Assembly (NCBI GenBank): GCA_052144935.1
Contig: JBKQPR010000099.1
Coordinates: 1 to 52,536, forward strand
Source of the DNA: JOPF133 sp052144935
GTDB taxonomy: Bacteria > Acidobacteriota > Terriglobia > Bryobacterales > Bryobacteraceae
Length of the DNA stretch: 52,536 nucleotides
Reading direction: 5' to 3'
A program made the position numbers and the translations under genes. The notes under the pieces are model-generated. The model made no database searches, was not told the DNA's origin, and worked only from the letters and a program-made list of their open reading frames with translations. This document shows, piece after piece, positions 7,162 through 15,910 of the stretch (position 1 is the first letter of the stretch; each line of letters starts with the position of its first letter).

Positions 7162-8267
7162 AACTGGAACGTATTACGCTGCGGCAGATCCGGATGCCCC
7201 TGGTGCATTTCTTCGAGACCAGCTTTTCGCGCACTTACGAGCGCAACATCATCTTAGTGGAAGTGGAGGCTGCGGGCGCGGCCGGCTGGGGCGAAGTTAC
7301 CGCGGGAGAGAACCCGTTTTACAACGAGGAATGGACCGGGTCGGCTTGGATGATCCTGCGGGATTTTGTGGCGCCGCGGGTGTTGGGCCGGGAATTGCAC
7401 AGCGCCGATGAAGTGGCGCCTTTGACAGCCCACATCCGCGGCCACCGGATGGCGCGCGGGGGCCTCGAAACCGCGGTTTGGGACCTGGAGGCGCGCCTGG
7501 CGGGCGTTCCGCTGTGGAAGCAAATCGGGGGCGGGGCGCGGCGCGAGATCCCGTGCGGGGTTTCGATCGGGATTCAGGACACCGTGGAGCAACTGCTGGA
7601 AAAAATCGAGCGGGAGCTGGCGGACGGCTACCAGCGGATCAAGATCAAGATCAAGCCGGGATGGGATGTAGACGTGGTGCGGCGGGTGCGCGAGCGGTTT
7701 CCAGCGATCAAGCTGATGGCGGACGCCAATTCGGCATATACCCTGGCGGATGCGGCGCACCTGCGGAAGCTGGATGATTATTACCTGATGATGATCGAGC
7801 AGCCACTGGGCCATGACGATATCATCGACCACGCGGAGCTGCAGGCGCAGTTGCAGACTCCCATCTGCTTGGACGAATGCATTCGCACGGCGCACCACGT
7901 CGAGCAGGCGGTAAAATTGCGGGCGTGCGGCATCGTCAATATCAAGCTGGGGCGCGTTGGTGGATTCGCGGAGGCGCGGCGGGTACACGACGTGGCGCAA
8001 GCGGCGGGCATCCCGGTGTGGTGCGGCGGCATGCTGGAGGCCGGAGTGGGGCGGGCGCATAACATCGCGCTGGCAACCCTGCCGAATTTCGTGCTGCCGG
8101 GAGACGTTTCGGCCAGCAAGCGCTACTGGAAGCGCGACATCATCGAGCCGGCGGTGGAAACCACCCCGCGCGGCACCATCGCCATTTCCGACGATCCTGG
8201 CTTTGGCTATAAGCTGGACCGGGAGTATCTGCGCAGTATCACGGTGCGGGAGGAAACCGTAGTTTGA
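7158..8267 (+). CDS. menC: o-Succinylbenzoate synthase / N-succinylamino acid racemase-like enolase
   Basis: A 369-aa member of the enolase superfamily, muconate-lactonizing subgroup. All catalytic positions are present: KxK at K162-I-K164, Mg ligands D189 (MADANSAY), E214 (IEQPL) and D239 (CLDEC), and the opposite-face base K263 (NIKLGRVGG). This arrangement is shared by MenC type-2 (OSBS, menaquinone biosynthesis) and N-succinylamino acid racemase (NSAR), which cannot be told apart by motif. The GNAT acyltransferase directly upstream and the MFS exporter downstream favour NSAR, or a bifunctional enzyme; no other men gene is visible. The start ATG 7158 overlaps the GNAT stop as ATGA, implying translational coupling. 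Confidence 0.8.
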   Translation: MKLERITLRQIRMPLVHFFETSFSRTYERNIILVEVEAAGAAGWGEVTAGENPFYNEEWTGSAWMILRDFVAPRVLGRELHSADEVAPLTAHIRGHRMARGGLETAVWDLEARLAGVPLWKQIGGGARREIPCGVSIGIQDTVEQLLEKIERELADGYQRIKIKIKPGWDVDVVRRVRERFPAIKLMADANSAYTLADAAHLRKLDDYYLMMIEQPLGHDDIIDHAELQAQLQTPICLDECIRTAHHVEQAVKLRACGIVNIKLGRVGGFAEARRVHDVAQAAGIPVWCGGMLEAGVGRAHNIALATLPNFVLPGDVSASKRYWKRDIIEPAVETTPRGTIAISDDPGFGYKLDREYLRSITVREETVV

Positions 8268-9550
8268 AAGCCTTTGTCCCGCTGCTGCGCGACAACCGTA
8301 ACTACCGTTACACGTGGATCGGCCAGGTGGTCAGCGAGATCGGCGACCACTTCAATAACATCGCCGTATTCAGCCTGGCGGTGGCTCATACTAAGTCCGG
8401 CCTGGTAGTGAGCGGAGTGATGCTGTCGCGCGCCATCCCGGCGATCCTGGTGGGCCCCCTGGCGGGGATCGTGCTCGACCGGCTGGACCGTAAGTGGGTG
8501 ATGGTAGCCAGCGACGTGGTGCGGGCGGTGGTGGCGGCCTGTTTCATCCTGACGGTGCACCGGCACGATACGTGGCTGCTGTACGCGTTGAGCGCGCTGC
8601 TGATGGCGGCATCGCCATTCTTCACCGCGGGGCGGGCGGCGATTCTGCCCTCGATCGCCACCCCCGAGGAGCTGCACTCGGCCAATTCGCTGACGCAAAC
8701 CACGGCCTGGACCACGCTGGCGGTGGGCACCTTCCTGGGCGGGACCAGCGTCATGCAGTTCGGCTACCAGTGGGCCTTCGCGGGCAACGCGGCGTCCTTC
8801 CTGGCTTCGGCGCTGTGCATTTCGCGGCTGTTTCTGCCGGGGCGTGGATTCCGGCCGGAGCGGACAGCCAGTCACCATGAGGAAACCATCCGGCCGTGGC
8901 ACGAGTATGCGGAGGGGCTGCGGTATATGCGCAGCGTGCCCCTGGTGATGGGGCTGCTGATGGTCAACATCGGGTGGGCCACCGGCGGAGGCGCGGCGCA
9001 GGTGCTGTTCACGGTCTTCGGCGAGCTGGTGTTCAACCGTGGACCGGCGGGCCTGGGAATGATCTGGGGATTCGCGGGAGTGGGGCTGCTGTGCGGCGGC
9101 CTGGTGGCTTATACCATCGGGCGCCGGTTGAGCTTCGCGAATTATAAGCGGACCATCGCCATATGTTATGTGGTGCACGGCGGATCTTACATTCTATTTA
9201 GCCAGATGCGCAGCTTTACGTGGGCGCTGGTGTTTATTGCCTTGTCGCGCGCGGGGGTAGGGGTCAGCTCGGTGCTGAATATGTGGCAGTTGATGCGGAT
9301 CGTTCCGAACGGGCTGCGGGGACGCGTGTTTTCGACCATGGATAGCGTGCAGTGGGGAGTGATGATGCTGTCGATGGGCGCGGCGGGCGTGGCTTCGCAG
9401 TATTGGGATCCGCGGACGATTGGAGCCGTGGCGGGGGCGCTGAGCTCGACCACGGCGGTATTCTGGGGCTGGGCGAATATTACCGGGAGGCTGCCGGCGG
9501 CCGTGCGCGAGGCGCCTCGCGAGGAAAGCACGGAAGCGGCGGTGGGATGA
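8264..9550 (+). CDS. MFS exporter (MFS_3 / EntS-like)
   Basis: 428 aa with about 12 hydrophobic segments and the major facilitator pattern; the N-terminal half is closest to enterobactin-exporter-like MFS_3 proteins (YRYTWIGQVVSEIGDHFNNI, AGIVLDRLDRKWVM as the loop 2-3 motif). The start is TTG 8264, overlapping the preceding TGA (TTGA) and preceded by a strong Shine-Dalgarno (GGGAGGAAACC), so it belongs to the mazG-GNAT-enolase operon. It probably exports a small molecule or amino-acid derivative made by the operon; the substrate is unknown. Confidence 0.8.
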   Translation: MKAFVPLLRDNRNYRYTWIGQVVSEIGDHFNNIAVFSLAVAHTKSGLVVSGVMLSRAIPAILVGPLAGIVLDRLDRKWVMVASDVVRAVVAACFILTVHRHDTWLLYALSALLMAASPFFTAGRAAILPSIATPEELHSANSLTQTTAWTTLAVGTFLGGTSVMQFGYQWAFAGNAASFLASALCISRLFLPGRGFRPERTASHHEETIRPWHEYAEGLRYMRSVPLVMGLLMVNIGWATGGGAAQVLFTVFGELVFNRGPAGLGMIWGFAGVGLLCGGLVAYTIGRRLSFANYKRTIAICYVVHGGSYILFSQMRSFTWALVFIALSRAGVGVSSVLNMWQLMRIVPNGLRGRVFSTMDSVQWGVMMLSMGAAGVASQYWDPRTIGAVAGALSSTTAVFWGWANITGRLPAAVREAPREESTEAAVG

Positions 9551-9569
9551 GGGCCAGAGAACATACCGG

Positions 9570-9620
9570 TCCCTCACGGTCGCGGCTCCGCTGCGCCTTC
9601 AGAGCCGCGACCGTCAGGGA
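9570..9620. repeat. Long imperfect hairpin, REP-like
   Basis: An arm at 9570-9588 (core CCCTCACGGTCGCGGCTC) pairs with 9602-9620 (core GAGCCGCGACCGTCAGGG) with a single mismatch around a 13-nt loop. No T-run follows, so it is not an intrinsic terminator. It lies in the 99-bp gap between the MFS gene and the SDR gene and has the look of a dispersed palindromic element. Confidence 0.6.
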
Positions 9621-9649
9621 GCGGTTGGTACCTTGGGAGGAGATTCGGA

Positions 9650-10357
9650 TTGGCTGGCGTAGTTTTGGTTACCGGGGCGGCGAAGCGCATCGGGCGGGGA
9701 ATCGCCCTGCGCCTTTTTCGTGAAGGGTATTCCGTGGCCATCCACTATGGGCGGTCTTCGGAAGCGGCTCGGGAGACGGCGGCGGCGTGCGGAGGGGCGC
9801 CTCTGTTCCAGGCGGATCTGGAAAGCGTGCCGGAGATCGTCCGCATGTTTGCCGAGGTGGAATCGCGGCTGGGACGGCTGGATGGCCTGGTCAATAATGC
9901 CGCCCGCTTCACGCGCTTCGATCCGATGGCTATCACCGAGCGGGATTGGGACTTCATCCACTCGGTGAACCTGAAGGCGGTGTTTTTCTGCTGCCAGCAG
10001 GGGGCTCGCGTGATGCGCCGCACCGGAGGGGGCCGAATCGTCAACATCAGCTCCCTGGGCGGAATACGGCCCTGGGCGGATCATGCCCATTACTGCGCCT
10101 CGAAGGCGGGGGTGATCATGCTGACGCGGGCTCTGGCGAAGGCCTTTGCGCCGGAGATCACCGTGAATTCGGTGGCCCCGGGGGTGATTCCTTTCGAAGA
10201 TATCGACCCGCGGGGGCTGGCCATGATCGAGGCGACTCCGGCCCGGCGAGGCGGAACCCCCGACGAGATCGCCGATGCGGTACTCTACTTTCTGAAGGCC
10301 GGTAATTTTGTAACGGGGCAGGTGCTGGCGGTCGACGGGGGCCTGAGCCAGCGGTGA
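9650..10357 (+). CDS. SDR-family NAD(P)-dependent oxidoreductase (FolM/pteridine-reductase-like)
   Basis: A 235-aa classical short-chain dehydrogenase. The Rossmann cofactor loop is TGAAKRIGRGIA (about residues 8-19), NNAAR is the structural motif, and the catalytic site is S135 with Y148-x3-K152 (YCASK). The TGAxKRIG variant, with Lys-Arg in the cofactor loop, is typical of NADPH-dependent FolM/PTR1-type pteridine reductases, but 3-oxoacyl-ACP-reductase-like functions are possible. TTG 9650 is chosen because GGGAGGAG lies 6 nt upstream. It is separated from the MFS gene by a hairpin and may be transcribed alone. Confidence 0.78.
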   Translation: MAGVVLVTGAAKRIGRGIALRLFREGYSVAIHYGRSSEAARETAAACGGAPLFQADLESVPEIVRMFAEVESRLGRLDGLVNNAARFTRFDPMAITERDWDFIHSVNLKAVFFCCQQGARVMRRTGGGRIVNISSLGGIRPWADHAHYCASKAGVIMLTRALAKAFAPEITVNSVAPGVIPFEDIDPRGLAMIEATPARRGGTPDEIADAVLYFLKAGNFVTGQVLAVDGGLSQR

Positions 10358-10395
10358 AGCCGGCACACGGTCTGTGCGGTTTCGTACCGGTTTAA

Positions 10396-10434
10396 ATTCG
10401 CAAAAGCGAATCTGGGTGTTTACAGTTCTATAAT
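10396..10434 (+). promoter_or_regulatory. Promoter with consensus -10 and upstream dyad
   Basis: A perfect TATAAT lies at 10429-10434, about 60 bp before the secreted-protein start. No good -35 is seen at 16-18 bp. Instead a perfect inverted repeat ATTCGC-AAAA-GCGAAT (10396-10411) overlaps the -35 position, which fits an activator or repressor site. Confidence 0.45.
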
Positions 10435-10493
10435 GGTCCGCGGCGCGCGATGCGGGGATGCGCGTTTTCCGGCGTTCTATCAAGGAGGGGTGA

Positions 10494-12605
10494 ATGCTAC
10501 GAATTCTAACGACACTATTTTTCTGCGCAGCGGCGGAGGCGGCGACTTTGCAGGTCAGCATATCGGCGAACGCAACGATCCCGCTGTCCGGCTTCAACGG
10601 GACTTCTTTTTCAGGGACCGGGACGGGTACGCTGACAGGGGGAATTTCCGATACGGGAACTTTCAGCGCCACGGTTTCGGTCGGTGCCACGGGCAATTTC
10701 AGCGGTCCGTATACCCTGGCGCTCAAGAACGGCACCATCGGGGGAACCCTCACGGTTCCGAGTTCGGTGCTGAGCGGGTCCGGCTCAGGCACCATGTCGA
10801 TCACAAGCGCCAACGGGAGCTACGCCGGCGACACGGGAACTTTCAATGTGACTGGGACCGGATCGGTGGGAGCCAGCGGGATTGCACTGACCTTCACCGG
10901 CAGCGGCACTATCACCACCGGCGGTACTGTTACCGCGCCCCCACCGACGATTACGGCCGTAGAGGACGCCGGCAGCTACACATCAAACATCGCGCCGGGC
11001 AGTATTTTTGTCGTGAAGGGGTCGAACATGAGCGCCAGCGGGCTTACCGAGCTCGCGTTTCCGCTTCCCACGTCCTCAGGAGGAACCTCGATCACATTTA
11101 CCCCCACGACGGGAAATGGAACGCAAGCTTACCTGATCTACACTTACCTTGAAAACGGCGTCAATCAGCTTGCCGCGGTCCTTCCCTCCACCGTGACCCC
11201 GGGCAGTTACAATGTCACGGTGACTTACAGCGGAACACCCAGTTCGCCGTTTCCGGTGACGGTCTCCGCGGTCAAGTTTGGAATCATCACGCAGGATTCC
11301 ACAGGCAACGGCTTGGCGTCGGCGCAGATTGTCCCGAGCTATGCTCTCGATCGCCTGACCACCGGCTCGGTAGCCGGCTACGCCTATGGGATTCAGCCGG
11401 CCCACCCCGGCGACTCGGTGGTGGTGTACGGCACCGGGATGGGCGCCATTCCTGCGACTCTGGGCGGCGACAACATCGCCTCGCCGGGGTATGATTTCAC
11501 GCAGCATGGAGTGACCGTGCAGGCGATCGTGGGCGGGACCACTATCTCCGCCGCGTACGGCGGGCGCACGTCCGGTGCTTCTGGTCTCGACCAGGTCAAT
11601 TTCACTTTGCCGGCGAACATTTCGACCGGCTGCACCGTAACCTTGCAGATCGTGGTGGGCAGCGTCACCAGCATGGCGACCACGCTTTCGATCGCTCCCA
11701 GCGGCGGCGCCGCTTGCGTGTATCCCGGGCTAACCACCGCGCAACTGCAAGCCCTGGACCAGGGGGGAACTTACACCACGGGCGGTTTCGACATCGAGCA
11801 GATTACAGAGACGGCGGCGAGCATGGGCACGATCAAGGACGATTTGGCGGCCGGAACGTTCAGCCAAGCCACGGGGTTCGAACTGGGATCGCTGTCGTCG
11901 TCGGCTACGTTTACCTCGAACATGATCGGGTCATGCACGGCGTACCAGTCGACGAGCAGCTCGGGTGTGTCCGCGGGAGGCGGGGCGACGTTTCTGGATG
12001 CTGGGAAGGTTACCCTCACCGGGCCCAGTGGAACGAGCCTCACGAACACGCCCTTCACGGAAACGGCCAACGTTTACTTGCTCTCCATCGGAGAGGAGGG
12101 GACCATGCTGCCGGGCTCGCTGAACGGAAAGATCCTGGCGGGCAGTTATACTCTGGCCGGCGCCGGCGGGAAGGATGTCGGCAGCTTCAACGTGTCAATT
12201 ACCCTGGGAACGCCGCTGACGATCACCGGCGGATTGCCCTCGACCGTGACGGAAAGCGCGGGCCTGACGCTGAACTGGACTGGCGGGAACGCGTCCGATG
12301 TCGTGGAGATCGCCGGAGGTTCGAGCACGACCACGGGGACGGGCACGAATGCGGTGACCAGCACGACCTCCTTCATCTGCCTGACCACGGCGGGGCCAGG
12401 GACGTTTACGGTGCCGTCGTCGGTGCTGACCCAAGTGCCGAAGGTGACGGCGGCCCAGAATGCCGCCGGCAACCCGGTGGGATCTCTGGAGGTATTTTCA
12501 ACGCCCACCCCGGTGCCGTTCACGGCTTCGTTGACGGCGGGAGGAAGCGTGAACGCGACCTTCTCGGCCCTAGTGGGGACCAGCGCACTGGTCGCGTACC
12601 AATAG
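10494..12605 (+). CDS. Large secreted protein with Solibacter-type (TIGR03437-like) domains
   Basis: 703 aa. A short signal peptide (LTTLFFCAAAEA) is followed by about 130 residues of Gly/Thr/Ser-rich beta repeats, then a region recalling the TIGR03437 family expanded in Solibacter: AGSYTSNIAPGSIFVVKGSN, HPGDSVVVYGTGMGAI and LDQVNFTLPANISTGCTV. The last 280 residues are a further beta-rich region (IEQITETAASMGTIKDDL onward) without a family I can name. It probably acts outside the cell as an adhesin or surface layer component; no catalytic motif is seen. The start ATG is preceded by a strong Shine-Dalgarno (AAGGAGGGG). It stands alone, 20 bp or more from the kinase gene. Confidence 0.65.
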   Translation: MLRILTTLFFCAAAEAATLQVSISANATIPLSGFNGTSFSGTGTGTLTGGISDTGTFSATVSVGATGNFSGPYTLALKNGTIGGTLTVPSSVLSGSGSGTMSITSANGSYAGDTGTFNVTGTGSVGASGIALTFTGSGTITTGGTVTAPPPTITAVEDAGSYTSNIAPGSIFVVKGSNMSASGLTELAFPLPTSSGGTSITFTPTTGNGTQAYLIYTYLENGVNQLAAVLPSTVTPGSYNVTVTYSGTPSSPFPVTVSAVKFGIITQDSTGNGLASAQIVPSYALDRLTTGSVAGYAYGIQPAHPGDSVVVYGTGMGAIPATLGGDNIASPGYDFTQHGVTVQAIVGGTTISAAYGGRTSGASGLDQVNFTLPANISTGCTVTLQIVVGSVTSMATTLSIAPSGGAACVYPGLTTAQLQALDQGGTYTTGGFDIEQITETAASMGTIKDDLAAGTFSQATGFELGSLSSSATFTSNMIGSCTAYQSTSSSGVSAGGGATFLDAGKVTLTGPSGTSLTNTPFTETANVYLLSIGEEGTMLPGSLNGKILAGSYTLAGAGGKDVGSFNVSITLGTPLTITGGLPSTVTESAGLTLNWTGGNASDVVEIAGGSSTTTGTGTNAVTSTTSFICLTTAGPGTFTVPSSVLTQVPKVTAAQNAAGNPVGSLEVFSTPTPVPFTASLTAGGSVNATFSALVGTSALVAYQ

Positions 12606-12663
12606 GGACGCAAGCGGCTCCGCCTTGGATTCGAGGCCGGGTCCTGCCACTATACTGAAAGGG

Positions 12664-14592
12664 ATGGAGCGGCGGGGCTGGCGGCGTTCGGCGGCATATG
12701 TAGGGCTGTTATGCTCGGCGCTGGTGGTGTCGGCGTGGGGGAGTTATTACTTCGGCGGGTCCATCGACAACTGGGCTTACGATTTTATTTTCAGCAGAAC
12801 CAATCCCAAGCCTTGGCCGAAACATTCGGTGATTCTCGCCATCGACGAGCGGACTTTGCGCGATCGGGGAGGGACGCCGAACCTGCGCGGCATGCTCGCC
12901 GAGGCGCTGCCGCTGGTGAACGCCGGCAAGCCGAAGGCCGTGGTGGTGGACGTGATCCTTTCAGACCGCGAAGATCCGGCGGCCGATAACGCACTCGCCC
13001 GGGCCCTGGCGCCCATTCACAACCTGGTTCTGGCCAGCGATCTGCAGAAGGACGGATTCGAAGAGCCTCTTCCCGAATTCGCGCGGTCGGCCGCAGCCAT
13101 CGGCCATGTGAGCGTGAAACTCGACGACGGCGATGCGGTGACCCGCGCGATTCCCTTGGAAAAGCACTACGATCCGCTGCACCAGAGGAAATGGGCGCTA
13201 TCCATCGAGGCCTTCCGGCTGAGCCGCGGGGCGCAGATCGAGGAAGTCTATCCGTCGTCGTTAAAAGTGGGGGATACCACCCTTCCCGCCTATTACCGCG
13301 ACGGAGGCTACGAGGAAGGCCGGCTCATGCGCGTGCGGTTTACTCCACCCGGCCAGTCCATTCCGCAGGTCTCCATGGAGAGCTTGCTGGAACAGCCCGC
13401 CCTGGCGGCCGGCTTTGCGGGAAACGTGGTGTTCATTGGGGCCACGGCTGCCACTGAGCACGACCGCCTGGCGACGCCTTATACCAACGGAAACGTGGAG
13501 CCGACCAGCGGGATCGAGATCAACGCGGAGGCCTTCGAGACCATGGCCAACGGGCTGTTTCTGGGTACCGCGCCGGAATACCTGATGCTGTTTTTTGCGG
13601 CGGGCTTCGTGGCGGCGGCGGGGTTGGCCTTCCGGTATCTGCCGGGATGGATGGCGTATGCGGCCTCGCTGTTGATTCTTCTGGCAGCGGGGCTGATACC
13701 TTATTTCTACTTCCATCACGCGGTGGTTTTTGCGGCGTCCATGTCGTTGGGGCCGGCCGGGCTGGGGTGCGTGTGCGCGGCGGGATATTACCACCTGGTG
13801 GTGCGCAAGAGTCTGCGGCGCAGCGAGGCCGACAAGGCGCGCTATCAGCAGGCCATCCACTTTGTGACCCATGAGATGCGCACGCCGCTCTCCACCATTC
13901 AGGGGTCCAGCGACCTGATGTCGCGGTACGCCCTGACCGAGGAGAAGCGCAAACAGATCGCCCTGAATATCAGCTCGGAAACCAAGCGGCTGGCCCGCAT
14001 GGTGGAGATCTTTCTGAACGTGGAACGGCTCTCGGCCGGCCAGATGGAATTGAAGCACGAGGCCATCCCGGTGAAGGAGCTGGTGGAGGTCTGCGTGGAT
14101 CGCACGCGGCCGCTGGCGGAACGCAAAAAAATCGGCATCACCATGCAGCCGGTGCCGGGGACGCTCGAGATCACGGGCGACCGGGAGCTGATGGAGTACG
14201 CCTGCTACAATCTGCTTACGAACGCCGTGAAGTACTCGCCCCAGCGGACGGAGGTGACCGTCTCGACGTGGAAGGATGGCGGCGATATCCGGATTGCGGT
14301 GAAGGATCAGGGCATCGGGATGGACCAGAAGGAAGTCAAGCAGGTCTTCCAGAAGTTTTACCGTACCAAAAAAGCGGAAGAATCCGGAGAAGCCGGCACC
14401 GGAATCGGGCTTTCCATCGTCCAACAGATCGTGGAACAGCACGGGGGAGAGATCGAGGTGACCAGCCAGCCGGGGGCGGGATCGTGTTTCACGCTGGTGC
14501 TGCCGGCGGCGCGCCATCCAGGCCCGGCAGGCCCGGCGGTGGCGGGCCCGGCGGTGGCGGGGCGCCCGGTGGGCCCGGCGGAACGGCATTGA
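12664..14592 (+). CDS. CHASE2-domain sensor histidine kinase
   Basis: 642 aa from ATG 12664 (GAAAGGG just upstream; a TTG at 12625 in frame is less likely). One N-terminal membrane segment leads into an extracytoplasmic CHASE2 sensor (about 30-290, with DERTLRDRGGTPNLRG and GNVVFIGATAATEHDRLATP), then three membrane helices (about 305-390). The cytoplasmic kinase has H403 in HEMRTPL, the N-box YNLLTNAVKYSP (N520), DQGIGM, FQKFYRTK and GTGIGLSIV, so it should be active. Its stop overlaps the start of the NtrC-type regulator (TGATG), defining a cognate pair. The C-terminal PAGPAVAGPAVAG tail is encoded by a GC-rich repeat (14521-14581). The signal sensed is unknown. Confidence 0.9.
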   Translation: MERRGWRRSAAYVGLLCSALVVSAWGSYYFGGSIDNWAYDFIFSRTNPKPWPKHSVILAIDERTLRDRGGTPNLRGMLAEALPLVNAGKPKAVVVDVILSDREDPAADNALARALAPIHNLVLASDLQKDGFEEPLPEFARSAAAIGHVSVKLDDGDAVTRAIPLEKHYDPLHQRKWALSIEAFRLSRGAQIEEVYPSSLKVGDTTLPAYYRDGGYEEGRLMRVRFTPPGQSIPQVSMESLLEQPALAAGFAGNVVFIGATAATEHDRLATPYTNGNVEPTSGIEINAEAFETMANGLFLGTAPEYLMLFFAAGFVAAAGLAFRYLPGWMAYAASLLILLAAGLIPYFYFHHAVVFAASMSLGPAGLGCVCAAGYYHLVVRKSLRRSEADKARYQQAIHFVTHEMRTPLSTIQGSSDLMSRYALTEEKRKQIALNISSETKRLARMVEIFLNVERLSAGQMELKHEAIPVKELVEVCVDRTRPLAERKKIGITMQPVPGTLEITGDRELMEYACYNLLTNAVKYSPQRTEVTVSTWKDGGDIRIAVKDQGIGMDQKEVKQVFQKFYRTKKAEESGEAGTGIGLSIVQQIVEQHGGEIEVTSQPGAGSCFTLVLPAARHPGPAGPAVAGPAVAGRPVGPAERH

Positions 14593-15896
14593 TGCAGAAA
14601 CTACTGTTAGTGGAAGACGATCAGGCGCTGCAGTTCACCATCCAGGTGGCCCTGGAAGAGAAGGGTTACAACGTGGACGCGGTGTCCACGACCGGGGAAG
14701 CCATCGAGCGGCTGGACGGCACGGCCTATCCGATCGTGGTTTCGGATATCTACGTGGACGAACGCACCGGGCTCGACGTGCTGAATGCGGCCAAGCGCAA
14801 GGACCCGCACTGCTCGGTGATCCTGATGACCGGGCGGGGCACCGTGGAAACGGTGATGGCGGCGACGCGCGGCGGCGCCTTCGATTACATTGCCAAGCCG
14901 TTCGACCTGGACGTGCTGACCGAGACCATCGAGCGGGCCGAGGCATCCCGCAACCAGCAGGAGGCCGAAGCGGAGGAAGAGGATCTGCCGGAGAGCGAAG
15001 TGATCGGAACTTCGGCCAGCATGATCGAGATCTACAAAACCGTGTCGAAGGCCGCCCCCACCGACGCCACGGTGGTGATTGAAGGCGAAACCGGGACGGG
15101 CAAGGAAGTGGTGGCGCGCATGATCCACCGCTTCAGCCGGCGGGCCGGCCAGGCGTTCGTGCCGGTGGATTGCGGGTCGATCCAGTCTTCCCTGTTGGAA
15201 AGCGAATTGTTCGGGGCGGTGAAGGGCGCCTACACGGGCGCCGACCGGGACCGCGTGGGCGTGTTCGAGGCGGCCAACCGGGGCACCGTGTTTCTGGATG
15301 AGATCGGCGACATCGACCTGAATTTTCAATTGGCGCTGCTGCGGTTTCTGGAAAGCCACGAGATCCGGCCGGTGGGCGCTTCGCGGTCGCGGGAAGTGGA
15401 TGTGCGGGTGATTGCGGCGACCAATCGGGACCTCCAGCGGATGGTGGATGGAGAGAAGTTCCGGAAAGACCTGTGGTACCGGTTGAATACGGTGCGGATC
15501 TTCATGCCGCCGCTCCGGGAGCGGCGCGGGGACATTCCTATCCTGGCGCGGTTCTTCACCAACAAGTACACAGCGCGGTATGGGCGCGAAGTGAAGGTGA
15601 CGGATTCCGGGCTGAAGGCGCTGCAGGACTTCACCTGGCCGGGCAATGTGCGGCAATTGCAGCACATGGTGGAGCGGCTGGTCATCCTGGCGGACCGGAT
15701 CGACGCCGAGGGAGTGCACAACGCGCTGACCGCCATGGAGTCGCGGGAGAAGCCCGTGGAGACGCTGGCGGACGCCGAGGAGGAGCAGATCCGGCGGGTG
15801 CTGGCGGCAACCGGCGGCAACAAAAGCAAGGCCGCGCAGATCCTGGGAATCGAACGGAAGACGCTGTACCGGAAGCTGGAGCGGATGAAGCTTTAG
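14592..15896 (+). CDS. NtrC-family sigma54-dependent response regulator
   Basis: A 434-aa protein with receiver, AAA+ and Fis-type HTH domains. The phosphoacceptor is D52 (VVSDIYVDE). The AAA+ domain has Walker A GETGTGKE (K171), the sigma54-contact loop GAYTGA (212-217, Phe-to-Tyr variant of GAFTGA), Walker B TVFLDEIGDI and FRKDLWYRLN. The C-terminus GGNKSKAAQILGIERKTLYR is the DNA-binding HTH. It should activate sigma54 (RpoN) promoters after phosphorylation by the CHASE2 kinase, whose stop codon its start overlaps. The target genes are not evident: I did not find a convincing -24/-12 promoter in intergenic regions here. Confidence 0.93.
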   Translation: MQKLLLVEDDQALQFTIQVALEEKGYNVDAVSTTGEAIERLDGTAYPIVVSDIYVDERTGLDVLNAAKRKDPHCSVILMTGRGTVETVMAATRGGAFDYIAKPFDLDVLTETIERAEASRNQQEAEAEEEDLPESEVIGTSASMIEIYKTVSKAAPTDATVVIEGETGTGKEVVARMIHRFSRRAGQAFVPVDCGSIQSSLLESELFGAVKGAYTGADRDRVGVFEAANRGTVFLDEIGDIDLNFQLALLRFLESHEIRPVGASRSREVDVRVIAATNRDLQRMVDGEKFRKDLWYRLNTVRIFMPPLRERRGDIPILARFFTNKYTARYGREVKVTDSGLKALQDFTWPGNVRQLQHMVERLVILADRIDAEGVHNALTAMESREKPVETLADAEEEQIRRVLAATGGNKSKAAQILGIERKTLYRKLERMKL

Positions 15897-15910
15897 GGTG
15901 ACCTCGTTTC

